Below are positions 1 to 10,249 of a stretch of 64,000 nucleotides of DNA, piece by piece. The notes below the pieces were generated by a model. That model was not told where the DNA came from. It ran no database searches and saw only the letters and a list, made by a program, of their open reading frames with translations. The translations under genes were made by a program, and so were the position numbers. The stretch's first letter is position 1. Every line of letters starts with the position of its first letter. Source of the DNA: Cryptomeria japonica (lineage: Eukaryota > Streptophyta > Pinopsida > Cupressales > Cupressaceae); the NCBI RefSeq assembly GCF_030272615.1, contig NC_081412.1, positions 21,978,432 through 22,042,431 on the forward strand. The letters are read 5' to 3'.

Positions 1-1259
1 GAAGGTGTAAGAACATTGTTGGCATATGCTGCTTACAAGAATTTCAATGTATATCAAATGGATGTCAAATATGGTATATTAGAAGAAGAAGTTTTTATTG
101 AACAACCTGAAGGATTTGTTGAAGGAGAGAATAAAGATCAGGTATGTAAACTAAACAAAGCTTTATATGGTCTAAAGCAAGCACCTAGAGCATAGTATGA
201 GAGATTGCATTCTTATTTAATCAAGATTGGTTTTATAAGAATTAGTGAAAACAGTAATATGTACATAAAGAATGATGAAGACAAAGGAATACTAATCTCA
301 GCCATATTTGTTGATGACATTATCTTTTGTGGAAATGACTCTTTATACAAGAAATTTGGAAATGAAATGTGCAAAGAATTTGAGATGTCATTAATCGCTG
401 AAATAAGTATTTTATAGGTCTACAGATACTACAAATGAAAGATGAGATCTTCATTACTCAATCCAAGTACATAAAGGAAATTTTGAAGAAATTTGGAATG
501 GAGGATTCAAAACCAGTAAGTACTCCTATGACTACCAACTGTAAACTATCAGAGAATGATGAATCTGCATTTGTTGATGAGACACTTTACCGATCTATGA
601 TTGGAAAGTTGCAATATGTTGTTCACAACAGGCCAGATATAGCACATGCAGTAGGTATAGTTGCAAGATTTTCTGCAGATCCCAAGGAAACACATATGAC
701 AACAATCAAGAGAATTTTCAGATACTTTAAAGGCATTGATGATTATGGCTTAGTATATCAAAAAGGAAATATTTTTGATTTAAAAGTTTATACTGATGCT
801 GATTGGGCAGACAACATTGATGACAAGAAAAGCACAAGTGGAGGAACTTTCTTTTTAGGAGAAAGACTAGTAAGTTGGCTTAGCAAGAAACAAGGATGTG
901 TTTCACAGTCAACAGCAAAAGTTGAATATGTTGCTGCAACATTGAATTGTACCAATATAGCATGGATAAAGCAATTGTTGGAAGGCATAAATGAGAAAGT
1001 TACCGAGCCAGTAACTATATTTTGTGATAATACTAGTGCCATTAACATTTCAAAGAATCCTGTAATGCACTCTAAGACAAAGCACATCTCTATCAAATAT
1101 CATTATCTTAGAGAAGAAGTTCAAGAAAAGAAAGTGGTGTTGGAGTATGTTAGCACAAAGGAACAAATAGCAGATATCTTCACCAAGCCACTGCCAAGGG
1201 ACACTTTTGAGTATCTTAGAAGCAAGTTAGGGGTCCTACCCCTATCTTTTACTCATTGA
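1..1259 (+). pseudogene. Copia pol 3' part: reverse transcriptase + RNase H (element A)
   Basis: Copies element RNA into DNA and degrades the RNA template. Visible motifs are YGLKQAPRA near 160-192, the catalytic FVDDI near 307-321, TDADWA near 792-810, DNTSAIN near 1026-1046 and the C-terminal DIFTKPLP near 1172-1196. Breaks: a TAG at 193-195 where Copia RTs have the Trp of RAWY, a TAG at 415-417 with a frameshift close by (about 400-434), and loss of about four residues of the AFLNG motif at about 67-80. The segment 435-1259 is an uninterrupted 274-codon stretch ending in TGA. The start lies left of the window. It is dead as an enzyme source. The family call is secure from the motifs. Confidence 0.92.
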
Positions 1260-1612
1260 CCGAGTTCGGTGAAAGCATCAATTTGATGTCTCTAAAGAAT
1301 ACCTTTTAGGAGTTGATGCTGATTTACACACTTTAGGAGGTTTTCTAAAGGTGTGCAGGAAACAAAATAGGGAACAAGAATTGTAGACAATGCTTTGACC
1401 GAGAGTGAGTTGATACCGAACAACAAAGGAATTACTTCACATAGGAAGAAATTATGTATTAGTTTTCTTTTGGCATTGTTGTCAAAGGGGGATAAGACTA
1501 ATGTATGGGGGAGAAGACCGATGACAGGGGGAGAGCATTTCAGAATCTCACAGCAATCCGAATCAATTAGGTCAAATCAATTGGTTTTGCCATCAATGCC
1601 AAAGGGGGAGAT

Positions 1613-3113
1613 TGTTGGCATTATAACAGACAAAGGGAGATTGTTGGAATTTCAATAAGGATATTGAGAAAGTTGTTGATGATTATGGATATAACTGATT
1701 AAGGATGTTTACTATCTTAACAATATTATTTCATCATTGATGTCAAGAAATTGATTTTCTGATTTAGTATGATGTTGCCATATCTTAAGAAGTATGTTTT
1801 GAAGAGAATTAAGATGTCGGTAAAAGACACAGAAAGAATGTGATGAATAAGGGGAGGAATAAGTTATTCAATGGGCAACTATTATCGAGTTAGACAATGA
1901 TGAGATCATGATGTTCAGATTGTTTTGATATCCTACATATGATATTGTTTATAAGGATAATACTATACTATGTTACCGAGAAAAGAACCTAGTCGCTAAA
2001 CCTTAAGGAACCTAGTCGGTAAACCCTAAGGTTATCGCTATCGGTTAATGAAGGAGGAATGTCTATCGAGTAAAGTTTAGTATTTACCGAGTTGCAACCG
2101 AGTAATAACAAAATGCATTGGATGAATACATGCGTTATTTAATGAAGGAAGCTGATGAGCTGGATATGATTAAATGATTGATACAACGTGTATGAAGTTT
2201 GTTAAGGATCTATAGCAATGGAAGATCGATAGGAAGATCTACAACTTAGATTGAACTGCAATACCCTAGCACAAGTTCCAAGAAATGTATGCAAGTTCCA
2301 AGGCGAGGTAAAACATTTTTAGGTTGAAGGATACATTGAACCTGGTCAAGTCTAGAGATTTGATGGCTAAGATTGATCATGGGAAATGTGATCAAGGAGA
2401 TTAAGCAGTTAGCAAATTGTTTATAAATAAGAAACTATTGATAAACAATGTATGCAGGCAAGTGTAAGCATAGGGATGCTACATAGTGATTACCAAGCAC
2501 AAAAGCTTGAAGACCTGTTTGAATAACAGAGTAAGGAGCCCAGTAGAGGGACAAGATAAGTCCTATGACTAGATTGTATTGAGCAAATAAGAATCTGCTT
2601 TAGCATTTTAGATGCAAAGTTGCATACATACTCATTACTGTTGTTTATTTGTAAGTGACATAAAACCTCTTAACTGAGTAGACTTAACAGTGTTATTTTT
2701 AAATCCTCTAGCAAGGTGACATTCTGATTGAGTGTTTGAAACCCTTTGACAAGGTCAGTTCTAACAAAGTGAAGATCCTAATAGATCTGAGGGAAATCCC
2801 TTAACCGGGTCACATCTAGCAATGTGTTTGTAATCTTTAACAGGATTTGCTTTTAACTGAGCATACTCTAGAAGAGTATATTTCTTAGTGGGTTCGAAAT
2901 CCCACAGTGGTTTTTCCCTATTTGGGTTTCCATGTTAAATTTGGTGTTGAATGTGCTATGATGTTATCTGTTTATGAGTTTGCATGTTTTACAGTTTTGG
3001 TTACATATATCTATTAAAGCTACCAAGGTTGAATCTGTTGAATATATTGAAGATTAAGTTTGTATGATTCACCCCCCCCTCTCATCTTTTTAGCTTGGCA
3101 TCTGTACTTAACA
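1613..3113 (+). repeat. LTR of Copia element A
   Basis: Begins TGTTGG right after the polypurine tract CAAAGGGGGAGAT and ends ACTTAACA. A second TGTTGG at 1642 follows a purine run too, so the true start could be 1642. It contains a TATA-like TATAAAT at 2422-2428, the U5 motif GTGGTTTTTCCC near 2909, and the C-rich run before CTCTCAT near 3071-3086 that marks the end of LTRs in this family. The homologous LTR of F is at 61446-62971 on the minus strand. At about 1.5 kb this is a usual size for plant Copia. Confidence 0.8.
2422..2428 (+). promoter_or_regulatory. TATA-like box in LTR A
   Basis: TATAAAT within the LTR, with the C-rich U5 part downstream. This is a plausible retroelement promoter, judged from motif and position only. 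Confidence 0.4.
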
Positions 3114-3130
3114 ATTAGTATCGGAACTAT
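3114..3130 (+). other. Primer-binding-site-like sequence after LTR A
   Basis: ATTAGTATCGGAACTATC resembles the family's tRNA-iMet primer site (TGGTATCAGAGC) with changes. It lies just behind an LTR that also has pol in front of it. Copia B coding sequence starts immediately afterwards, in the middle of pol, so this is a recombination junction. Confidence 0.55.
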
Positions 3131-3132
3131 CA

Positions 3133-4233
3133 AAAGGAAGTTTCTATCTTTGCAAGAAAATGTAAAATCATCATTAAATATGGATTGGAGATTGCAATCG
3201 GTACTCAAACTAGAGGTAACATCTTTCATTTGAACTCTGGTGAGAAGACATGTTTGATTGTACATATTGATGAGAGTTGGATATGGCATAAGAGGTTGTG
3301 TCATGTGAATTTTGATTGCATTGTAAAGATTAGTTCAACTAAGGCATTTAGAGATATACCTAAGATTGCGAAGCCTCATAATCCGGTTTTGATTGTATTG
3401 TAAAGATTAATTCAACTAAGGCATTAGAGATATACCTAAGATTGCAAAGCCTCACAATCTGATATGTAAGGAATGTCAAATGGGTAAGGAAGTCAGAACT
3501 TCTTTTGTATACATGACAAATCTAATGATATTCTTGATCTTATTCATATTGATTTGTGTGGTCCTTCTAGAATAAGAAGTTTTGAAGGTGATAGATATTT
3601 TATGCTAATCATTGATGACTATTCTAGAATGATGTGGGTTACTTTTCTAAGGGATAGTTATGAAGCCTTTGAAAAGTTCAAGAACTTTAAAGCTATGGTT
3701 TTGATAGAGATAGGGTTGAAGATCAAATGCTTAAGATCCGATCGGGGTGGTGAATTCACATCTAGAAAATTTAACATTTATTGTGAGAAACATGGCATAA
3801 GGAGACAGTTGTTTGCACCTCGGACACCTCAACAAAATGGTGTTGTGGAAAGAAAGAACAAAAAAATCCTGGATGCAGCTAGATCTATGATGATGGAAGC
3901 TAATTTGGCTCATATCTGTTGGACAAACGATGCAGCATGGCAGTATACACATTCAACGAAGTTCATATCAAAGGGGACACATGTAAGACACCTTATGAGT
4001 TATGGTTTGGTCATACACCTACATTTAAGTGCTTCATAATCTTTGGTAGTAAATTCTATATCAAAAGAGATGATTCCATTGGAAAGTTTGATCCTAGATG
4101 CGATGAAGGAATATTTCTTGGTTATTCAAATGAAAGCAAAACATATAGATGTTATAACAAAAGATTGCAGAGAATTATGGAGAACGCTAATGTCAAGGTG
4201 GATGAGGAGTACAAAGGTCAAATTAGAACTTAA
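3133..4233 (+). pseudogene. Copia integrase region (element B)
   Basis: Integrase inserts the element DNA into the chromosome. The zinc-binding part is seen as WHKRLCH near 3285-3305 and an ICKEC near 3464-3478. The catalytic core shows IDLCGP near 3547-3565, SDRGGEF near 3738-3758 and VVERKN near 3841-3858, so the DD35E triad is present. Breaks: a 77-bp tandem duplication at 3311-3463 disrupts the zinc-binding region, and the frame shifts near 3940. The C-terminal part, with PYELWFGHTP and EGIFLGYS, continues in another frame to 4233. No gag or aspartic protease precedes it. Confidence 0.88.
3311..3463 (+). repeat. 77-bp tandem duplication inside integrase zinc-binding region
   Basis: Two adjacent copies of a 77-bp unit (3311-3387 and 3388-3463) differ at a few bases and by one deleted base. 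Each codes the stretch around the KISSTKAFRDIPK segment. The length is not a multiple of three, so the duplication breaks the frame. Confidence 0.9.
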
Positions 4234-4392
4234 GAGAGAGAACCCAAAGTGGAAATGATCATAATTGAACCAGTAACACTTGTAATGGAACAAAATCTTG
4301 AATCAATTACCCCGACAGTATCAGAAAATTCAATAGTAACTGAAGATCAAAGCAGAGAAACAAAAAACTAGAAGACTCCTAGGTATATAAGG

Positions 4393-5983
4393 TTGAATCA
4401 TTTAGAAGATCAGATCATTGTTGGAGATAAAAGAAAAGGAGTGATGAAAAGGAGAAGGTTGGCAAGTGAAGAGGTATGCTTAATTTCTCAAATTGAACTA
4501 GCATCAGTAGATGAAGCATGCAAGGATGAATGTTGGATGAAAGCTATGGAAGAGGAATTTGATCAGATAGAAAAGAACAACACATGGACTTTAGTTCCCT
4601 GACCTAAAAAGAAGAATGTTATTGGAACTAAATGGGTTTTTAGGAATAAATTGAATGAAGATGGACAAGTTGTGAGGAACAAGGCTAGATTGGTTTGTAA
4701 AGGATATTCTCAAAAGGAAGGAATTGATTATGATGAAACTTTTGTTTCGGTAGCTAGGATTGAAGCTGTGAGATTATTTCTTACTTACGTTGCCCATAAG
4801 AAATACACGGTTTATCAGATGGATGTTAAGTGTGCATTTCTAAATGGAGATCTTGAAGAGGAAGTCTACATTAAGAAGCATGTTAGATTTTCACTTTTTT
4901 ATGATAAGAACACGGTTTGTAGATTGAGGAAAGCTTTATATGGATTGAAGCAAGCCCCTAGAGCTTGGTATGCGAGATTGGATAAATATCTTTTGAAGCT
5001 TGGTTTCACTAAAGGTAACGTTGATAGTAACTTGTATTATAAGATCACTAATGATGACATTTTGATTGTTGAGGTCTTTGTTGATGATATTATAATTGGA
5101 GGTGAGGAAAAGCTATGTATGGAATTCTTTGATAATATGAAGAATGAATTTGAGATGTCTATGATTGGAGAAATGATATTTTTGATAGGTTTGCAGATTA
5201 CTTAGACTAATAAAGATATTTTCATCTGTCAAACTAAGTGTGCTAGAGAGTTGTTGAAGAAATTTGGTATGGAAAATTCTAAACTGGTTGGTACTCCTAT
5301 GGTTACAAGTGAGAAATTGACAAAGAAAGATGTATTAGCTCTGATAAATCCTACAAGGTATAAATCTATGATTGGTGGTCTGTTATATTTGACTTAGACT
5401 AGACCAGATATAATGAATGCAGTTTGTATTATATCAAGATATCAGAGTGATCCTAGAGAGAATCATGAGAGTGTTGTGAAAAGGATTTTCAAATATTTAC
5501 AAGGAACAATTGAATATGGTTTGTGGTATCCTAAAAATGATGACTTTACACTGTGCATATACAGATGTAGAATGGGCTGGAGATATAGATGACTAGAAAA
5601 GAACATCCGGTGGAGCTTTCTTTCTTGGAAAGAAACTTGTTTCATGGATCAACAAGAAACATTCATGTACTTCTTTATCTACTGCCGAAGCTAAGTATTT
5701 TGCTGTTGCTACTAGCTATACACAAGTTCTATGGATGAAGCAAATGTTGAAAGACATAAGGGTAGATTATAATGAACTGGTAGTTATTCACTGTGATAAA
5801 TATGCTTCTATTGACACATCAAAGAATCCGGTATTTCATTCTAAGATAAAGCACATATCAATCAAGTACAACTTTTTGAAGGAAAAGGTGGAAGCAAATG
5901 AAGTCAAATTGTTTTATGTGAACACTAAAGAGAAAATTGCGGATATCTTCACTAAACCTTTGCCCAAGGAATCATTTGAGTAA
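4393..5983 (+). pseudogene. Copia reverse transcriptase + RNase H (element B)
   Basis: The segment opens with the usual pre-RT block (WMKAMEEEFDQIEKNNTW, 4540-4593). It continues with [51 protein letters not shown] near 4939-4971 and the catalytic VFVDDI near 5074-5091. RNase H follows with SGGAFFLG near 5607-5630, STAEA near 5680-5694 and DIFTKPLPKES near 5942-5974. In-frame stops occur at about 4600, 5203 and 5395, plus a frameshift near 5550 and others. The RT core 4651-5205 is open. This is a non-functional copy whose domain assignment is clear. Confidence 0.9.
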
Positions 5984-6396
5984 TTTAGAGACAGATTGGG
6001 ATTCTCTGCCCCTTTGGTTGAGACTTGAGTGATGCTAATTAGCATTAGTCTGGTATGCATTATCAGAATTGTCATTCATTCTGGATTGATGAGATGGTGC
6101 TACTACTCAGGGGGAGTAGTCAGCTATGTGGTTTAGAGGTTCTATGGTTTTTCTTTGATGTTTATGTCAGATTTTTGGCATTGATGTCAAAGGGGGAGAG
6201 ATATACATGTGAAAAACAGAGCTTAACAAAGATATCAATCACAGGGGGATTTTGGTCTATGGATGGTTAAATAGTTCAGAAGTTCATTGATATATCATTT
6301 ATTGGATGTCTTCCATTGGGGGAGACTTGTTTGGCATTTCTTGGCACTTGGATGTATTTCACATCTAGTGTTGCCATCAATGCCAAAGGGGGAGAT

Positions 6397-7623
6397 TGTT
6401 GGCAATTTGGAGGAATTGATTATGTGTTGCATTGATGTTTATCATTGATGTCAACACTAGCTTATTTGGTTATCTACTGGGTTCTAGTAGAGTGGTTGGA
6501 CTTTGATGATGATCAGGAGACTTGTCTCCAGTATGTTCCAATTGGTGGAATTGATTTGGTTCTGTCATTCATGTTACTCAGATGCTTGTCACACTCAATT
6601 GGTTTAGGATTTGATGATCCATAAGCTATCATATGTTCTAGTAAGCCTTTTGCTTATCGGTAAGGGTTTTACTGGCAGAGCTTTGTTGAAGATCTTTTGA
6701 TGAATTCGATAAGTGGTGTTGATGCGGATTTTAGAAGGTTCTAAGGATGTTGATGGTTATCATGTTCATGTTCTAGTTGATCGGTGGTGTTGCATTTGGC
6801 TTATGGCGATCTCTTTTAGGTCTGTGCTATTCTGTGTTATTCTCCTAGGTTATGGACTGGTTTATGTAATGTGTTGATGGATGCTCCGGATGCGTTACCA
6901 GTTGGATTTATTGTTTGGTTAATGTTGTTTCGGTCTTAGGCAGACTTGGATTATCATTGGTTTGCGGGTTTATGTAATAGATTTATTGTATTATCGTTTA
7001 GGTGGCCAACCTAATTATTTAGGTCCCAGGTTGGTATAAATATGTTGTAAGATCTCTTTGTAGATTGTGTTCATGGGTTATGGGATTATCTGCGTGCGAA
7101 TAAAGTTGTAATTGTATGTAGAGGTTTTGGTCAATCATAGGTGATTGAATTGGGTTTGTGTAAGAGGTTTAAGACCTCTGACATTGAACTTAAATGGAAC
7201 TGTACTCAGGTATAGGAGATTCTATTCTTGCAGTTCATTCTTATTTCTGGATTGTAGTTTGAAGATATTTTGTAGTCAGTGAGGCTCCTTTGTGATGAGT
7301 AGTGTGCTATATATTTTTGGCCTTCCTACATGTGCAAGCCACTTATTGTAATCACATACTTATTACAAAAGTATCATCTGACTATGGGTAGGCTTCCCAC
7401 CGTGGTTTTTCCCTTTATCGAGTTTTCCACGTACAAATCTTGGTGTTATGTGTTGTGGATGCATGGTATTTGTTTTATGGTTTATGTTTGTGCTTAATTG
7501 ATATATCTGCTATTTCGGTATTTGGTTTATGCATTTCGGTAAAAGGTTTTGTGTGCTTAAAGTTTCATAATATATTAATAACTGATTCAACCCCCCTCTC
7601 AGTTTTTCACCAGTTATCCTAAC
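6397..7623 (+). repeat. 3' LTR of Copia element B
   Basis: Starts TGTTGGCAAT immediately after the polypurine tract AAAGGGGGAGAT (6385-6396) and ends ATCCTAACA, giving TGTT...AACA termini. A TATAAAT lies at 7035-7041, the U5 motif CCGTGGTTTTTCCC near 7400 and a CCCCCCTCTCAG run near 7591. Length 1,227 bp. It abuts the slightly truncated 5' LTR of element C. Confidence 0.85.
7035..7041 (+). promoter_or_regulatory. TATA box in LTR B
   Basis: GGTATAAATATG in the middle of the LTR, upstream of the U5 motif. It fits a U3/R promoter. Motif-based call. Confidence 0.45.
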
Positions 7624-8814
7624 ATTATGTGTTGCTGTGGTTCTCATTGATGTCAAAATTATTGTTCCATATTGGTCAGAAATGTTTGTGGTGTAGAGTT
7701 ATCTTGCCATGTTGACATTGTAGTTGCTCTATTGGTTGTTCCAAAAGTGTTTAGGTTCAAAAAGTGTTGCTGATGTAGTTTATTATGGTTATCTTTGTTA
7801 GATATAGTTTTGGTATTATGGATATGATATTTTTGTGGTACGAAAACATCTTTGAGTTCTTTGGGTATTGTGGTATTGTTCATTGCTGGTCATGATATTC
7901 TATGTCAGACCTATCCTTAGGTTTGGATATGATTTGTGGGAGATTTTTTGATGTGTTATAAGTCTCATTGTAGTGTGTAGAGATCCAAATTTAAGTTATT
8001 TGCATTGGAGAGTATGTTTTGACCGTTAATTGCTTATATGCGTAGTGTGTGGATATGTTGTTGGTTATATTATGGTGATTGAGGATTTGTGAATTGACCT
8101 TTGAATGATGTGTTTTGGTCTTCTCTTTCTCCTAGAGTGGATCAACATGTGTGTTTTTGGTCTGGGAAGTATATTTTGGTTCAAGACGAATTGGTTCAAT
8201 CTTTGATGATCTATCTTGTATATAATGATGAGTGTGATTGATTTAAGAGTATGATGATGAGGTGTGGAGTGTAGATGTATGATACAAAGATAGTCAATTA
8301 GGTTTGATGAAGAGCAGTGAAGAAGAGTTGTATTCGAATGATATGCAAACTGTGTTGAGACTATGATAGAGATTTGAGAAGAGTATTGGCCATTGAGGTT
8401 TGAGTTTTGTGTACTGATGTTGTTCACTTGATGTATGTTGATGTTGTTCGCTTGATGTAGAGTTCAAGGGAAACTTCATGATCAAGAGATCCTTCTTTTC
8501 ATATCATTTTTGTATCTTGCACTATTGTAGTTAGCTTTAGGTTTGCAATTCCTATTTTGTATCTTGTTCAATGAGTTGTTAGCCTTGGTTTACAAGTCCA
8601 GAGCAGTGAGCTTTTTTTGTAATCTAATATACATAGTGGATATATTTTTGTGCCAGGAAGGTGTTCACCATGGTTTTTCCTTGTTTGGGTTTTCCATGTA
8701 GAAAATCTTGGTGTTTATGTGTTGAATGTGTTGTTGTTTAATTGTTTATGTGTTGTATCAATTTTTGTTTTGGACTGATTCACCCCCCATCTTAGTCTTG
8801 CCTTGGGTTCAACA
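7624..8814 (+). repeat. 5' LTR of Copia element C (first bases missing)
   Basis: Matches the 3' LTR from its tenth base (TATGTGTTGCTGTGG) and ends GGGTTCAACA, followed by the primer site ACTGGTATTAGAG. The U5 motif CCATGGTTTTTCC is near 8669. Confidence 0.85.
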
Positions 8815-8816
8815 AC

Positions 8817-8828
8817 TGGTATTAGAGT
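8817..8828 (+). other. Primer binding site of element C
   Basis: TGGTATTAGAGT, a slightly changed tRNA-iMet complement (TGGTATCAGAGC), two bases after the end of the 5' LTR. Confidence 0.7.
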
Positions 8829-8879
8829 AAGGTTCCTCTTGAGTAAGATTTTGCTTGAGGTAGCTCTGGTATGGAACAA

Positions 8880-9760
8880 GATGTGCATTAGAATTTTTTT
8901 ATCTTTGATGGTACATATTTTCTATACTGAAAGGAGAGAATGGAGTCGCATTTGGAGACAGTGCAAAATGGAATTTGGGAAATCATTTAGATCAAATATA
9001 CAACTCCGTAGGGTGGTGCTTAGACTTCAGATGAGATAAAGATGAAGGAGACTAATGTGAAGGTTAGAGATATAATCTTCAGTTGTATAAGTAATTTAGT
9101 GTTTGGGAGGGTAAAAGGATTGAAGATGAAAGTGTTGAGAACTATATTTATAGAGTGATTGATCTTGCTGATGGAATTAAAGCTGTTGGTGGACATTTGG
9201 AGGAATGTGATGTTGTTCATAAGGTCTTGCTAACTTTTCCTAAATCTTAATACCCACAAAGATGTGCTGTAGAAAAGACCAATGATTTGAGTAATTATAC
9301 CATTGATTAGCTTATTGGTACTTTAACAACCTTTGAGATTTTAGAAATGGGGGAAGAAAAAAGAGAAAAGAAAGAAGCAACATTTAATGTTTTAGGACAT
9401 GATGATCCAAAATGTAGTGGAGATCTAGATGAAGCTAAAGAAAATTTTGTGAGAAGATTACAACAAGGCATTATAAAATACAAAGGTAGGTTGCTTTTCT
9501 TGTGGTAGAATTGGACATTATGCTTCTAATTGAATTTACAAAGAATACTATAAAAGATCAGATGATGATGAGAATACAAATAAGTTTAGAAGACACAAAT
9601 TTAACAACATAAAGAAGAAGGGCTTATGTTGTATTGAGGAACATACATCTAAAGATGAAGTTGACGATGACTCGAATGAAGACTCCTTGTTTATGGCAAT
9701 TGAAGATAAAACTATAATGAATGCTAATATAAAACTGAATGCATAGATTATAGATTCCAT
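8880..9760 (+). pseudogene. Copia gag remnant with UBN2-like region and zinc knuckle (element C)
   Basis: Gag packages element RNA. The recognisable stretch (about 9121-9400) reads ESVENYIYRVIDL, then GGHLEECDVVHKVL, then a block beginning TTFEILEMGEEK, as in UBN2-type Copia gags. It is interrupted by TAA codons near 9247 and 9307. A CCHC zinc knuckle begins at 9492 (CFSCGRIGHYASN), but its last ligand codon is TGA (9531-9533) instead of Cys. An acidic stretch follows. Frames change several times, so it is not functional. Confidence 0.7.
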
Positions 9761-10070
9761 ATGTTCAAATCATATCAACGATGATAAAGACAAGTTTATT
9801 AATCTCAAGAAGTATGATGGAGGATCAATGAAGTTTGCTGGAGCAGATGGTGCAACTATTCAAGGTATTGGAAGTGTCTCTATTGATGGTAAGAATAAAA
9901 CTAATGATGTTTATGATGTTGAAGGATTAAGACATAACTTGTTAAGTGTTTGTCAAATGTGTAGAAAAGGCTATGAAGTTTTGTTTAGTCGCATCAGATG
10001 TGTGATCAGAAAAGAGAAGATTGGTAAAAGAGTTGTAAAAGGAGTTAGAACAAGTAGAAATGTATATTAA
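9740..10070 (+). pseudogene. Copia aspartic protease remnant (element C)
   Basis: The active-site block reads IIDSICSNHI at about 9747-9776, where working Copia proteases have D-S/T-G. The Gly is replaced, so catalysis should be lost. The downstream part with GIGSVSIDGK and VEGLRHNLLSVCQM (9828-10070) matches the region between protease and integrase. Reverse transcriptase sequence begins only about 200 bp later, so the integrase domain is missing. Confidence 0.75.
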
Positions 10071-10249
10071 ATCAAGGAGAGAAAAGAGAATAAATGTTTC
10101 CTAACATAGAAGGTTGAAATTGTTCTAGCAATAATAGAGAAGATGGGTGATCTGGAAGAGAGCAAAGAGAAAGAATCAAATGAAGAAGAAGAAGAGGAAG
10201 ACTAAATGAAAGTTCTTGCTAAATATGTTTAGAAGCATCATTCAGAAAA

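Larger units (their letters stand above)
1..3113 (+). mobile_element. Ty1/Copia element A, 3' half (truncated by window edge)
   Basis: Contains the end of pol (reverse transcriptase and RNase H), an untranslated stretch with two polypurine sites (1483-1493 and 1601-1612) and one LTR (1613-3113). The order RT then RNase H places it in Ty1/Copia, since integrase must lie upstream, outside the window. The coding part is closely similar to element F at the right edge, which lies in the opposite orientation. A primer-site-like sequence directly follows the LTR, which is not expected behind a 3' LTR. Confidence 0.9.
3131..7623 (+). mobile_element. Ty1/Copia element B, lacking gag and protease
   Basis: The order is GAG-pre-integrase, integrase, reverse transcriptase, RNase H, 3' untranslated region and 3' LTR (6397-7623). 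No B-type 5' LTR is present: the sequence begins inside pol directly after the primer-like site of LTR A. LTR A and LTR B are not visibly alike, so this is not a simple LTR pair. Two polypurine sites occur, at about 6188-6200 and 6385-6396. Confidence 0.85.

Noticed and set aside
1980-2050. CCTAAGG/CCCTAAGG repeats as telomere-like sequence
   Set aside because: Only a local doublet in LTR A, not a CCCTAAA array.
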